The notes: generated by a model from the sequence alone, not told the origin. Counted from the stretch's first letter, positions 51,949-61,689 are shown. The stretch: 64,000 bases of DNA from Bacteroidales bacterium (GCA_022009815.1 CP091725.1:1612001-1676000), one strand, 5' to 3'. A program made the numbers and translations.

Positions 51949-53433
51949 TTATTTTATCCAAGCTTGAGGGTCGAGTTTTGTTGTGCCTTTGCGCACTTGG
52001 AAGTGCAGCACGGCGTGCGACGTGTCGTTGACATCGGGGAACAAAGAACCCAGCGACTGTCCCGCCTTTACGGAGTCGCCTTTCTTCACGTTGAGCGTTT
52101 TCAGACCGGCGTATACGGTTGTGTATGAACCGTGCTTGACAAGCACAACATAGTTGTATTCGTTGTCAACCTTGTAGATGTTGGTAACCGTTCCGGCAAA
52201 AACAGATCTTGCCGCCGCACTTGCCGCCGCTTCGATTTCGATGCCCGGAGAGTCGATGGTGACATATTCAAGCACAGGGTGCTTGTGGCGTCCGAACTGC
52301 TTTACGATGCGGTAGCTGCCCGTCACAGGAACAGGCAACTTGCCCTTGTTGCTTTCGAAATTGCCGTCCATGCGGATGTCTTCGTCAGACTCGGCAGGCT
52401 GTGAGCGTCGTTGCTCCTCGCGTTTGCGCGCCTCTTCACGTTCCTTGTCGATGCGTTCCTGCTCCTTGCGCAGACGTTCCTGCTCTTTCTCGAGCTCCTT
52501 CTGCTTGCGTTTCAGCTCTTCCTTCTTTTTCTTTTCAGCCTCACGGCGTTGCTGCTCCTTGTTGCGTCGCAGCTCCGCCTCTCGCTCCTCTCGCTCTTTC
52601 TTCAGCCGCGCCTCCTCGGCTTTGCGGGCTTCCTCGGCTTTGCGTGCCTTCTCTTCTTCCGCCTTTCTGCGTTTTTCCGCTTCGGCTCTCGCCCGTTCCG
52701 CCGCAGCCCTCTGCTCCGCCTCTATGAGTCGGTTGAGTTGCTGGTCGAGTTGGTTGAGCTTGCGCTGCTGTTCCTGCAGAATCTGCATCAGGTCGCCTTT
52801 CTCCTCCCTGAGTTGCTTCACGATGCGGTTTTGCTCCGCGCGTTTTCCCTCGAGCGAAAGTTTGGTGGAGTTTATCGTGTTTATGGTTTTGCTTCGTTCA
52901 TTCTGCAGAGCCACAAGCTGGTGTTTCTGCTGTTCCAATTTACGTCTTGCCGCTTTGATTTGTCGGGTCTGCGCCTCTCTCCATCTTGAGAACTCGCGGA
53001 GGTAGCGCATGCGCCGGTATGCCTGATGGAACGATTCGGAAGAAAGCAGGAACATCATTTTGTTGCCGGACACCCTGTGCATGCGGATTTTCTTTATTGC
53101 ACGCAGATAATTTGACTGCAGTCTGCCGACAGTAGAGTCAAGCATCTCGATTTCCTGATTTACACCGTGGATCCGCACGTTGATGTCAGCAATCTGCAGA
53201 TTGAGGTCGGCAATTTTTTTGTTGCTGGCATCGATTTCAGACGTTATGCGGTTGAGGTCGGCAAGCGTTTTCGCCGTCTCGTTTTTATTTTCCTTTATCT
53301 TTTGGGAAGTCTTTTTGATGTCCTGTTGCGCCTCCTTTTTCTGCTTTTTGATGTCGGTCATTGCCGGCTGTTGAGCCACAACGCCAAGCAGGACAGCGGC
53401 GGAGATTGCGATGCAAAGGAATCGTTTCATCAT
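51949..53433 (-). CDS. EnvC-like coiled-coil protein with degenerate M23 (LytM) domain
   Basis: A 494-aa periplasmic protein. Signal peptide FLCIAISAAVLLGVVA; residues 25-350 are a very long charged coiled coil (EEKARKAEEARKAEEARLKK and similar). The C-terminal 120 residues are an M23 fold (VTGSYRIVKQFGRHKHPVLE, GIEIEAAASAAARSVFAGTV, ending VLHFQVRKGTTKLDPQAWI). The zinc ligands of active LytM enzymes are not all present (the usual NxGxDI is DSPGIEIEA and the HxH is AVLHF), as in EnvC, so it is likely an amidase activator rather than a hydrolase. Starts 18 bases downstream of the DUF4292 stop. Confidence 0.85.
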   Translation of the reverse strand: MMKRFLCIAISAAVLLGVVAQQPAMTDIKKQKKEAQQDIKKTSQKIKENKNETAKTLADLNRITSEIDASNKKIADLNLQIADINVRIHGVNQEIEMLDSTVGRLQSNYLRAIKKIRMHRVSGNKMMFLLSSESFHQAYRRMRYLREFSRWREAQTRQIKAARRKLEQQKHQLVALQNERSKTINTINSTKLSLEGKRAEQNRIVKQLREEKGDLMQILQEQQRKLNQLDQQLNRLIEAEQRAAAERARAEAEKRRKAEEEKARKAEEARKAEEARLKKEREEREAELRRNKEQQRREAEKKKKEELKRKQKELEKEQERLRKEQERIDKEREEARKREEQRRSQPAESDEDIRMDGNFESNKGKLPVPVTGSYRIVKQFGRHKHPVLEYVTIDSPGIEIEAAASAAARSVFAGTVTNIYKVDNEYNYVVLVKHGSYTTVYAGLKTLNVKKGDSVKAGQSLGSLFPDVNDTSHAVLHFQVRKGTTKLDPQAWIK

Positions 53434-53451
53434 TTTTTTCGTATTTATATT

Positions 53452-54297
53452 TTAGAGGGATTTCAATAATTGAGCCAGAGAGTAGCGCCGCGCGCCGTCG
53501 GGGATTCTGATGTAGTCGGTCACACCGCTGTTCCAGCGGATGGATTTGGTGTATTTTAAGTCCATTCCCACCTTTGTTCCGCCGATTTCTATATGGGCGG
53601 AGATGCTGGTTGCGATAACCTTACCGTCGACGGGCTTGAAGGCGGAAAAGTCCATTGCATACTGCTGCCCGTTGTTGAGCGTCACGTTGAACCGGCTCAC
53701 GTTGTTTTCAATCATGTCGAAGAAATATCCGAACAGCTGGTTTGCTTTTGCCGGGCGCATCTGCCAGCGTCGCTCATTGTCGGGCGCGGTGGCTGAGAAA
53801 TGGTATGCGTTGGAAGCGCTTATTGTGCCGTCTGTAAGGTCGAACGGGCGCGACAGCAGCAGATTCTGCAGGGCGTAGAGTCCGATGCCGTTGCCGAGCA
53901 ACTGGCTTACAGACTCGCGCACGTAGATGTTGTGGTATTTGTCGACCAGCGTGACAGAATCCTTGTCGACAAACAGTTTCCCCATCTCGATTCCGAACAG
54001 CGGACGGATTGAGATTGAAATGGAGCGTCCGCGCACCATTTTTATCTGGATTGCGCTGCTGAGGCTGCCTGTTGTGGAAACCGTGATGTTGCCCGATGCG
54101 GAGAAGTCGGTCCATTCAGGCGCGGCGGCAGCGACTGTTAGAGGATTGAAGGCGGAATTGCTCCAATCCGCCTCTACGGATTCCGCGATTTCGCCGGAGC
54201 GTGTTTCCGACACCATTGCCTTCTGAGCCGACCGGCATGATGTTGACATCGCCAAGATTGCGGCAAGCAGCGCTATAATGATTGATGATTTATTCAT
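53452..54297 (-). CDS. DUF4292 family lipoprotein
   Basis: A 281-aa lipoprotein; lipobox LLAAILAMSTSC. The beta-rich mature part (FSASGNITVSTTGSLSSAIQ, then RGRSISISIRPLFGIEMGKL, VDKYHNIYVRES) matches DUF4292, which has an outer-membrane-lipoprotein-sorting-like (LolA/LolB-like) appearance. Its ATG (54297) overlaps the stop of the TPR protein gene. In Bacteroidetes this trio (TPR protein, DUF4292, EnvC-like protein) is commonly consecutive after dut, suggesting a shared envelope function. Confidence 0.8.
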   Translation of the reverse strand: MNKSSIIIALLAAILAMSTSCRSAQKAMVSETRSGEIAESVEADWSNSAFNPLTVAAAAPEWTDFSASGNITVSTTGSLSSAIQIKMVRGRSISISIRPLFGIEMGKLFVDKDSVTLVDKYHNIYVRESVSQLLGNGIGLYALQNLLLSRPFDLTDGTISASNAYHFSATAPDNERRWQMRPAKANQLFGYFFDMIENNVSRFNVTLNNGQQYAMDFSAFKPVDGKVIATSISAHIEIGGTKVGMDLKYTKSIRWNSGVTDYIRIPDGARRYSLAQLLKSL

Positions 54298-56024
54298 AGA
54301 AGTAAGTTTTGTTTTCAATTTTCTTTTTCAGCAGTTTCGACCCAGGGTTGTCTTTCAGAGCTTCTTTCCATTTCTCCACAGCCTCCGCCGGTTTTCCGAG
54401 CATAAACAGGATGTCGCCATAGTGTTCCCAAAGTTCGGCGTTGCCAGTGTCGGAATCGCGATGCTCGGCGGCTTTCTCAATGAATTCCAACGCTTTTTTA
54501 TAGTCGTGCTTCAGAAACAGCACCCAAGCGTAGGTGTCGAGATACGAGTCGTTGTCGGGGTCGGCCGCCAACGCCATCTCCGCCATTCTGGCTGCGTCGT
54601 CGATGCGGTCTTTCTTATGTGTGCATAGGAAATATGCGAAGTTGTTAAGGGTCAGCGCGTTGCTTGGGTTTATGTTTATCGCCGCCTCATAGTTTTTTAT
54701 GGCGTTTGCCGTGTCGCCAATCTGCTGGTATATGTCGCCGAGAGAAGTGTGGATGTCGGCCTCGTCGACCATCTGTATGTCCTTGTTGCGTACAAGCAGA
54801 GTGTCGTAGGTGGCGATTGCGCTGGAGTAGTCCTCCTTTTTGAAATATGCGAAACCGAGCGCCTGGTATAGCGACAGCTCGTCGGGCGCGTATTCAACGG
54901 CTTTTTGCCCGACTCGATTGCCTTGTCGTAATTGTTGTTGAAGATTTCGAGCCAGATGAGCCGTTCCCAGTTCTTTGGGTCCGACGGGTCGATGTCGAGC
55001 ACATACGACAGTTGCTCGGCGGCATTCTTATAGTCCTTTTTGAACGACAGATAGTCGCTGAACAGGTGTCTGATTTGCGCTTCGTGCGGATGCTGGTTCA
55101 AAATAGTGCGAAACATGTTGTCCACTCTTGCCGACGAGTCGCCCTGCTGGATGCAGTCGCGGATGTAGTCGGTTAGAATGTCCACCTTCGTGTCGACATC
55201 TATGTTTTTGTTGAGCAGGGTTGCGGAAATTTCTTTCTCATAGTTTGTCGAGTCGCCGAGACTGTTGTATAGATATGCTTTCTGGAGATTTGCATATCCA
55301 TAGTCGGGTTCGATGAGCAGCGCCCGGTCGTAGTAGGCGAATGCGCTGTCGGGCATGTTCAGCTGCGCGAAGATGTTGCCCATCAGAGCGTTTGGCACAG
55401 CGCTGTTGGGCGCGTCGTGGAGCAGCAGTTTGCCGTTGCTTATGATTGCCGCCGTGTCGCCGGTGTTGAAAAGATAGTTCACCTTCATCGAAGTGGTGGT
55501 CACCGTCCGTCCCTCAGTCTTCTCCAGGCTGTCGATAGTGGCGATGGCTTTGTCGAAGTTGCCTTGTGCCGCATAACTTTTTGCGAGCATAGGGAACAGC
55601 TCGGTCTTTGCCGGATATCTTTTTGCCAGGTTCTCCAACACGCGTGTCGCTTCGGCATGGTTGCTGAGCGAAGCGTTGAGGATGGCGTATACGTAGTTTT
55701 CGTAGTAGTCGCCGGGGCGTTCAATCGTGTTGATTCTCATCAGAGCCGTTGCGGAGTCTACTTCCTCGTCTGTTGTCCGGTCGAGATTCAGCATAGTGAA
55801 ACCGACGTAGTAGTTTATGGTCGGGTTGTCGGGGTCGAGAGTCACGGCGTGGCGCAGCAAAGCGTATGCGGCGTCGATGTCGCCGGCCTCTTTTTTCGAT
55901 ATGGCCTCCATAAACGCATATTCCGCCTTCCGCTTGTCGGCGGCCGACGGCTTTCCTGCAAGCATCGGCAGTATCACCGCCGCAAAGCAGACTGCAAGAA
56001 GAATATTTCGTGTTGCTTTTTCAT
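54290..56024 (-). CDS. Tetratricopeptide repeat protein, exported (two frameshifts)
   Basis: About 578 aa when joined. Repaired start ATG 56024 gives a signal peptide ATRNILLAVCFAAVILPM; the run of A's after the ATG is one short, so the natural frame there is hidden. Multiple TPRs: AYALLRHAVTLDPDNPTINY, ATRVLENLAKRYPAKTELFP, AFAYYDRALLIEPDYGYANL, and in the second frame NAIKNYEAAININPSNALTL. The frame changes near 54900-54910 (DKAIESGKK, then EYAPDELSLYQ in the next frame). It overlaps the DUF4292 start by 8 bases. Likely an assembly scaffold at the inner or outer membrane. Confidence 0.85.
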
Positions 56025-56044
56025 TTTGTATGTTTAAAAATAGT

Positions 56045-56491
56045 CTATTTCACGCCAGTGTGTCCGAAGCCACCGGCGCCGCGTTCGCTGTCGGAGAGGG
56101 AGTCGGCAGTTTGCCAGACAACGGTGGAATACCGGGCCACAACCATTTGGCAGATGCGCTCGCCCGGGTTGACAACAAACGGTTCGTTTGACAGGTTGGC
56201 AAGAATCACGCCTATTTCGCCACGATAGTCGGCGTCGATTGTGCCGGGAGAGTTGAGCACGGAGATGCCGTGTTTCAGAGCCAGTCCGCTGCGAGGACGT
56301 ATCTGGCACTCATAGCCTTCCGGCAGTTCGATGAATATGCCTGTTGGGATAAGTTTCCGTTCCAACGGGTTTAATGTGACCGCCTCGCTGAGGCTTGCCC
56401 GCAAGTCCATGCCAGCGGCGCTTGGTGTGGAATATTGAGGCAAATCGTTGTTGGATTTGTTTATAATCTTAACTGTAACCTTGTCGATCAT
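56045..56491 (-). CDS. dut: Deoxyuridine 5'-triphosphate nucleotidohydrolase
   Basis: A 148-aa trimeric dUTPase. All five motifs are visible: AAGMDLRA (1), RPRSGLALKHGI (2), VLNSPGTIDADYRGEIGV (3), ERICQMVVA (4) and the C-terminal GAGGFGHTG (5). First gene of a minus-strand operon with the TPR, DUF4292 and EnvC-like genes; the TPR start lies 21 bases after its stop. Confidence 0.97.
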   Translation of the reverse strand: MIDKVTVKIINKSNNDLPQYSTPSAAGMDLRASLSEAVTLNPLERKLIPTGIFIELPEGYECQIRPRSGLALKHGISVLNSPGTIDADYRGEIGVILANLSNEPFVVNPGERICQMVVARYSTVVWQTADSLSDSERGAGGFGHTGVK

Positions 56492-56577
56492 GATAGCTTT
56501 CTTAATAGTTGAATATTAACTGCGAAAATACTCAAAATCCGTGAATTGACAGCAATGTTTCGTGCAAAAATTGGCGT

Positions 56578-56608
56578 CAAAAAAGGCTGCCCGATTGCGG
56601 ACAGCCTT
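56578..56608 (-). terminator. Rho-independent terminator of rpsO
   Basis: On the minus strand AAGGCTGTCC/GGGCAGCCTT stem (one G-T), 6-base loop, then a T6 run. Confidence 0.9.
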
Positions 56609-56640
56609 AATCTCTTGCATAATTGCTGCTGTGCAGACAA

Positions 56641-56916
56641 TTACTTTCTGATTCCGAGCTCCTCTTTAGCGATGATTGCACGGTAGCGGTTGATGTCTGT
56701 GCGGATCAGATAATCCAACAGACGACGACGCTTACCAACGAGCATCTTCAGAGCGCGAGTAGTACTATGATCTTTGTGATTTGACTTCAAGTGCTGAGTC
56801 AAATGAGCGATACGGATAGAAAATAATGCAATCTGAGACTCTGCAGACCCAGTATCAGTATTCGACTTACCGTACTTCTCGAAGATCGCCTTTTTTTCTT
56901 CAGAATTTAAATGCAT
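56641..56916 (-). CDS. rpsO: 30S ribosomal protein S15
   Basis: A 91-aa ribosomal protein binding 16S rRNA at the central domain. MHLNSEEKKAIFEKYGKSNT then DTGSAESQIALFSIRIAHLT and LLDYLIRTDINRY are the S15 helices. ATG 56916 is chosen over the longer frame because it matches the family start (MxLxxEEK). Confidence 0.97.
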   Translation of the reverse strand: MHLNSEEKKAIFEKYGKSNTDTGSAESQIALFSIRIAHLTQHLKSNHKDHSTTRALKMLVGKRRRLLDYLIRTDINRYRAIIAKEELGIRK

Positions 56917-56956
56917 TCTAAATTTGTTTAAAAAGTTAATATTCAATTAGCGACCG

Positions 56957-56986
56957 CAAAGGTAATCACAATTTCTTAAATGCCAA
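56957..56986 (-). promoter_or_regulatory. Promoter of rpsO
   Basis: On the minus strand: TTG (56986-56984), 19 bases, TACCTTTG (56964-56957). Confidence 0.8.
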
Positions 56987-57296
56987 AACATTTGGTCGGA
57001 AAAATTTCATTGAATGCTTTGGAACGCTTTTAACCGACCCCATAATGTGGTGAATGGAAGTTATAGGACGAAATTCATAAAGGGGTACGGTTGAAACGAC
57101 TCCCTTGAACGTAGGGTGTGATTACATGTCATACCCTTTGTTCTAAAAAGCATTTTTGTGTAGTTTACGATGCTACGTTTTACTGTTTTTTTGCTTGATA
57201 AACGCAGCTTTTCCATTGATTGTGCTGGATTTTGGGATAAAACCATTATTTTTGCGGTGTAAAATATGATACCAATATCAAAAATAGTGCTCTAAT
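56987..57296. other. Intergenic region between rpsO and the DUF4143 ATPase gene
   Basis: About 310 bases without a credible gene. The minus-strand frame at 57061-57246 has no recognisable family and no ribosome-binding context. A possible -7 promoter element TATTTTTG (57247-57254) precedes the ATPase gene. The base composition becomes AT-rich here, marking the border of the accessory segment. Confidence 0.5.
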
Positions 57297-58558
57297 ATGA
57301 TATTTGAACGTAAGAAATATTTGAATGAACTTATTGCAGGACGTGGAAACGGGCTTGTGAAGATTATAACTGGTGTCAGACGATGTGGAAAGTCTTTCCT
57401 GCTGTTTGATATCTGGCATAACTGGTTGTTGGAACATGGGGTGACTAATAGTCACATCATCGAAATACAACTTGATGATTTCCGAAACAGACGGTTGAGA
57501 AAGCCTGATGCCTTGCTCGACTATATAGATTCAAAGGTTGTGGATGATGGCAATCCTTATTATATAGTCTTGGACGAGGTACAGTTGGTAGAAGAATTTG
57601 TGGAGGTTATTCTTAGCTTGACACACATGCGGAATGTAGATGTGTATGTGTCAGGCTCAAACTCTCGTTTCCTGTCAAGTGATGTTGTGACTGAGTTCCG
57701 AGGTAGAGGGTGGACGAGATACGCATCTGGCCTCTCACCTTTGACGAATACTTTAGTGGTATTGGTGGAGATATACGCAAAGCTTGGTTGGATTACTATA
57801 CTTTTGGAGGACTGCCACAGGTAGCTTTGCTTGAAACGGAAGAAAAGAAAACAGACGATTTGCGTGGGCTGTATGAAACGACCTATCTGCGTGACGTAAT
57901 TGAGCGCAACCATCTGCGTAATCCTGAAGGAATGAAGGAATTGGTGCGTGTGCTTGCCTCGGGCATTGGTTCGTCAACCAATCCAACGAGAATAGCCAAT
58001 ACCTTTCAATCTGCACAAGGGGTAACCATAAAAAGAGACACTATAAAACAATATATTGACTATCTGAAAGATTCTTTCTTGATAGAAGAAGCCTTACGCT
58101 ATGATGTGAAAGGCAGAAAATATATCGGGACTGAGACGAAATACTATTTCGCAGACATCGGTATTCGTGCAGCCATTCTAAACTACCGCCAACAAGAGGA
58201 AACGCATATTATGGAAAACATTATCTATAATGAGCTTCGCAGTCGTGGATATAATGTGGACGTAGGATTGGTTGAACTTGGTGGCAAGGATGAGAACGGT
58301 AAGTTTGTCAGAAAACAGTTGGAGGTAGACTTTGTGGTGAACCGCCCTCCATACAGAGTGTATATCCAATCGGCTTTTCACATGCCTACGCCAGAAAAGG
58401 AACAACAAGAGCGACGTCCTTTATTGTCAATCAATGACCACTTTCGTAAGATTGTCATTGTTGGTGATGACATTCATCGCAAGGAGGACGAACTCGGTGT
58501 GTTGACTGTCGGACTCTTGGATTTCTTGACAGACAAGAACTTGTTGGAGCAAGGATAA
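57297..58558 (+). CDS. AAA ATPase with DUF4143 nuclease-like C-terminus (one frameshift)
   Basis: About 420 aa when joined. Residues 1-140 are a P-loop ATPase (ITGVRRCGKSFLLFDIWHNW, then YYIVLDEVQLVEEF as Walker B, VDVYVSGSNSRFLSSDVVTE as sensor). The second part has FDEYF, FGGLPQVALLETEEKK and LYETTYLRDVIERN, then the DUF4143 end LEVDFVV with its restriction-endonuclease-like acidic-Asp pattern. The frame breaks near 57705 (one base short in GGTAGAGGG). This family is common in accessory DNA of Bacteroidales and often described as of unknown or defence-like function; I would not assign a role. Confidence 0.82.
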
Positions 58559-58575
58559 TCATTTTATTATATATT

Positions 58576-59601
58576 ATGCATAAATCCAAGAACTCTTTCC
58601 TTGAGTGGCTTGTCTACTCGCTTATCTTCTTCTTCCTGTACGATATCATCTGGTTATTGGTAGACCTGCCCGACTTCCTACAGTCGGTAAACGGACTGTA
58701 TCCTGAGTTGCTTGTCGACTTTGCACTCTGCGGTTTGTTCTCGCTTTCGAGTTTGTATCTCAACCGATGGCTGTTCAGACAGCGGCGCTTTTGGCGCGAA
58801 GGGCAGAGCCACCGTGTGTTCGTGCAGAACGGACTGGTGGTGTTGGGCTTCAATCTGCTTATTGCTGGTGGCTGCGAACTGCTGCTGAGCCTTGTAGCAC
58901 CTAAACTTATGATGCAGGATATATGGGGAACGTCTTTTCTATTCGGACTGATAGCGAGTCTTGTAGCACTCATCCACCTTTCGATGCACTTCTCCGACAT
59001 GATTGTTCTGAAAGGCAAGGAGAACCTCGCCTTACAGAAGCGATACCTTATGCTGCAGTTGGACCCACATTTCGTGTTCAACAGTTTTAGTTCACTTGCT
59101 GGAATGATAGGGGAAAACCCGAAGATGGCTGAGGACTATGTCGTGAAACTCTCACATATCTACCGCTACATACTTCAGCATATCGACAAGGAGTATATAA
59201 CCCTTGCTGACGGCACCGACTTCATCAAGTCGTACATCGGCCTGCTCAACATGCGCTACGACAACGCCATCGTCTTGCACGCTGACGATTTGCACGGCGA
59301 CCGCGACGAATGCATCCTCTCGCTGAGTCTGCAGCTTATCATCGAGAATGCCGTGAAGCATAACTGCCCGCAGAGCGGCATCGAACTTCATGTGTCTCTT
59401 GGTCGCCAGGGCGACATGCTCGTCATAAAGAACAATCGCATATACGCCAACCACAACAACGACCAAAGTGTAGAGTCTTACGGCATAGGCATTAGCAACT
59501 TGAAGCAACGCTATCGACTGGAGGGCGAGGCAGAGCCAGAGTTCATAACCCATAAAGATTCATTTGAAGTGCGACTGCCAATTATAAAACGAAAACAATA
59601 G
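58576..59601 (+). CDS. LytS-type sensor histidine kinase
   Basis: A 341-aa inner-membrane kinase. Four hydrophobic segments lie at about residues 9-28, 46-64, 85-108 and 118-140. The His_kinase domain has LMLQLDPHFVFNSFSSLAGM with the phospho-acceptor His165, and the ATPase part has LQLIIENAVKHN (N box) and GIGISNLKQRY (G box). Such kinases are paired with LytTR regulators. It is followed after 7 bases by that partner, forming an operon. Confidence 0.92.
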   Translation: MHKSKNSFLEWLVYSLIFFFLYDIIWLLVDLPDFLQSVNGLYPELLVDFALCGLFSLSSLYLNRWLFRQRRFWREGQSHRVFVQNGLVVLGFNLLIAGGCELLLSLVAPKLMMQDIWGTSFLFGLIASLVALIHLSMHFSDMIVLKGKENLALQKRYLMLQLDPHFVFNSFSSLAGMIGENPKMAEDYVVKLSHIYRYILQHIDKEYITLADGTDFIKSYIGLLNMRYDNAIVLHADDLHGDRDECILSLSLQLIIENAVKHNCPQSGIELHVSLGRQGDMLVIKNNRIYANHNNDQSVESYGIGISNLKQRYRLEGEAEPEFITHKDSFEVRLPIIKRKQ

Positions 59602-59608
59602 AAGAACG

Positions 59609-60364
59609 ATGCAAAAGGTTTTGATTATAGAAGACGACCATTTCAGCGCAAGACGTCTGAAAAGGCTCATTATGGATATTGACGACACGATAGACGTGCA
59701 TGGACCGCTGAAAAGTGTGGCGGAGGTGACAGAGGAGCTTGCCGCCAACAACGACTATGACCTTATCTTCTCCGACATCCGACTTGCTGACGGCGACGTG
59801 TTTGAAGCGTTCCGCAAGGTGATGCCACAGTCGTTCGTGATCTTCACCACGGCTTACGACGAATATGCAATGGAGGCGATTAAGAACAACGGACTCGACT
59901 ATCTGATGAAGCCGATTGACGCAGACGAGCTACGTGCCGCAATTGGCAAACTGCAGCTTAACCGCAATGCACAACAGTCTGCCGTAGAGAGACCTCTGCA
60001 CGGCGTGCTTAACGACACACGCCAATACCGTGAGCGCTTCCTAATCACGAAAGGCGACGAGCTCTGCATGCTCTGCGCCGACGACATAAGCTACATCAAT
60101 ATGCGCGACAACCGAATCACGGCGTTTACTGTCGACAGCACATCCTATCCGCTGCCCATGAGCATGAACGACCTGGAGCAGGCTTTAGACCCTGCCCGTT
60201 TCTTCCGTCTCAATCGACAGTATATCGCCAACATTAAGGGCATCAGGAAAATCAGCTTTTACTTCGGTTCTAAACTAATGGTGAAGCTTAAAGGCTGCGA
60301 GGATGATAATATTGTAATAAGCAAGGAAAAAACGGCGTTGTTTAAGAAATGGCTGGAGAAATAA
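59609..60364 (+). CDS. LytTR-family response regulator
   Basis: A 251-aa DNA-binding regulator. Residues 1-120 are a receiver domain (acidic EDD at 8-10, phospho-Asp56 in LIFSDIRLADG, Lys in YLMKPIDADEL). Residues 150-250 are a LytTR DNA-binding domain (CADDISYINMRDNRITAFTV, ALDPARFFRLNRQYIANIKG). Partner of the kinase upstream. Target genes are not evident; the convergent lipoprotein and beta-barrel genes are the nearest candidates. Confidence 0.93.
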   Translation: MQKVLIIEDDHFSARRLKRLIMDIDDTIDVHGPLKSVAEVTEELAANNDYDLIFSDIRLADGDVFEAFRKVMPQSFVIFTTAYDEYAMEAIKNNGLDYLMKPIDADELRAAIGKLQLNRNAQQSAVERPLHGVLNDTRQYRERFLITKGDELCMLCADDISYINMRDNRITAFTVDSTSYPLPMSMNDLEQALDPARFFRLNRQYIANIKGIRKISFYFGSKLMVKLKGCEDDNIVISKEKTALFKKWLEK

Positions 60365-60366
60365 TG

Positions 60367-60419
60367 AAAAAGCGTGTATTCATGATGTACATTGACGCAT
60401 TATGAATACACGCTTTTTT
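60367..60419. terminator. Rho-independent terminator after the LytTR operon
   Basis: AGCGTGTATTCAT pairs with ATGAATACACGCT (13 bp), loop of about 18 bases, T6 tail on the plus strand and A5 before the stem, so it may act in both directions for the convergent lipoprotein gene. Confidence 0.9.
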
Positions 60420-60438
60420 GTATAGAGATGCTGCAAGA

Positions 60439-60842
60439 TTATTGTCTTGCTGCATCTTGTACGAACTTGAATTCGTCGAAGGCGTTTCCTGCTTCCACGC
60501 AAACCGTGAAGGAACGTGATGCGTTCGTTTCGTTGCGATTGATAATAACCTTTAGTTCGTTGTCCCCTATCTTGACGAGATACCAGCCTCCGTCAAACTC
60601 TTTATATGAAGTGTTTCCTTGAATTTTCCTTCTTCCTTCACGCTGCTAATCCAAAAACTTTTGTAGTTTTTACAGGCAAACAGGCTGCTTCCTCCTTCGG
60701 CTTCCACTTTCAGTTCACCGTTCTTCAAGCCCGACGGAACTGTGCTCCACTTCATAGGGTCGGCAAGTCCATCAGGGTCGGACAATTCGCAGCTTGTCAG
60801 TGACATTACCCCTACCAGCAAGCATAACAATAGTTTCTTCAT
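60439..60842 (-). CDS. Small BACON-like lipoprotein (one frameshift)
   Basis: About 134 aa when repaired. Lipobox LLVGVMSLTSC. The mature part (PSGLKNGELKVEAEGGSSLF, then FKWISS-like strands) resembles a single BACON-type domain. A missing A near 60620 shifts the frame; repaired, the end reads DGGWYLVKIGDNELKVIINR and FTVCVEAGNAFDEFKFVQDA to TAA 60439. Function unknown; probably surface-exposed. Confidence 0.6.
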
Positions 60843-60883
60843 ACGCTTATTTGTTTAAATTGTTTGAAAATGTTCTGGTCTGC

Positions 60884-61460
60884 TTAGAACGACCAACCGA
60901 AGCCTATGTACGGGAAGAAAGCAGCCTTGCAGAGTCCGTACTTGTCGCCAAAGTTGAACGACGGCGAAACGCCTACACGAAACATGAAGCCGTTGGGGCG
61001 CTGATAGCGGTAGCCGATGTCGCCGAAGAAGAAATAACCGAATTGAGTTTGATGAAGTGTAAAAATCAATTTTAGGAGAAGTTTCGTCTGTATTCTCCCC
61101 ACCTGGATACCACCCTGTATCTTTGACGTATCCTATTGTTTCCTTTACTTGATATACACCAAGACTCGCACCGAAACCCAACTCCAACTTGCTATTCTTC
61201 TTTCCGAGCAGATAGTTTAGCTCCAACGGAACACCAACGCCATTGATTTTCTGGTCGAACAAACCTGAATTGTCTCCATAGCCATAGCCAATGCCCACAC
61301 GGTATCCTAAACCAGAGTTTCCATTGAATCTGCTGTCGTAGTTGATGCCTGCAATAGTTTGGGCACCAAGTAATTCTACAGACAGACTGCGTGTCTTCTG
61401 TTGTGCCATTACTGCCGAGAAACAGCATAATGCAAATAGTGATAATACAATCTTTCTCAT
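60884..61460 (-). CDS. Small outer-membrane beta-barrel protein (one frameshift)
   Basis: About 192 aa when repaired. Signal peptide IVLSLFALCCFSAVMA, then strands QTIAGINYDSRFNGNSGLGY, GVPLELNYLLGKKNSKLELG and, in the second frame, GYRYQRPNGFMFRVGVSPSF ending IGFGWSF, the aromatic C-terminal strand of an outer-membrane barrel. The frame breaks near 61030-61070. The lipoprotein gene follows 41 bases after its stop on the same strand, so the two may be one unit. Confidence 0.7.
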
Positions 61461-61578
61461 TATATATTTTATCATATGTTTATTGTCGGTGGATATTCTA
61501 TCCTTTAGTTTGCTCATAACTACATACATATTTCCCATTATTAAACTATAAAATCCCTTAAATTGGCGTAATATTATG

Positions 61579-61607
61579 GCATCGGGGCGATTTTTTCGCC
61601 TCGATGC
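61579..61607. other. Strong hairpin upstream of the DDE transposase
   Basis: GCATCG-GGCGA pairs with TCGCC-CGATGC around a T-rich loop, 80 bases before the transposase promoter box. It may block incoming transcription or mark the element's left end; neither is shown. Confidence 0.4.
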
Positions 61608-61628
61608 TTGATTTTCAAGCAAAAAAGT

Positions 61629-61659
61629 TTGGCAGAATCAAAACAATGTTGTATCTTTG
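61629..61659 (+). promoter_or_regulatory. Promoter of the DDE transposase
   Basis: TTG 61629-61631, 20 bases, TATCTTTG 61652-61659; ATG at 61690. Confidence 0.7.
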
Positions 61660-61689
61660 TATTACGTCTTAGCGTAATATAAAAGAGTA

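Noticed and set aside
52340..53005. Long Ser/Arg/Leu-rich plus-strand frames opposite the EnvC-like gene
   Set aside because: They are antisense shadows of the charged coiled coil (Glu/Lys/Arg/Ala codons).
57061..57246. Small minus-strand frame of 61 codons
   Set aside because: No ribosome-binding context, no family resemblance, basic low-complexity composition.
57297..58558. DUF4143 ATPase as a defence-system gene
   Set aside because: Family identity is clear, but there is no partner toxin, nuclease or other defence gene beside it; function left open.
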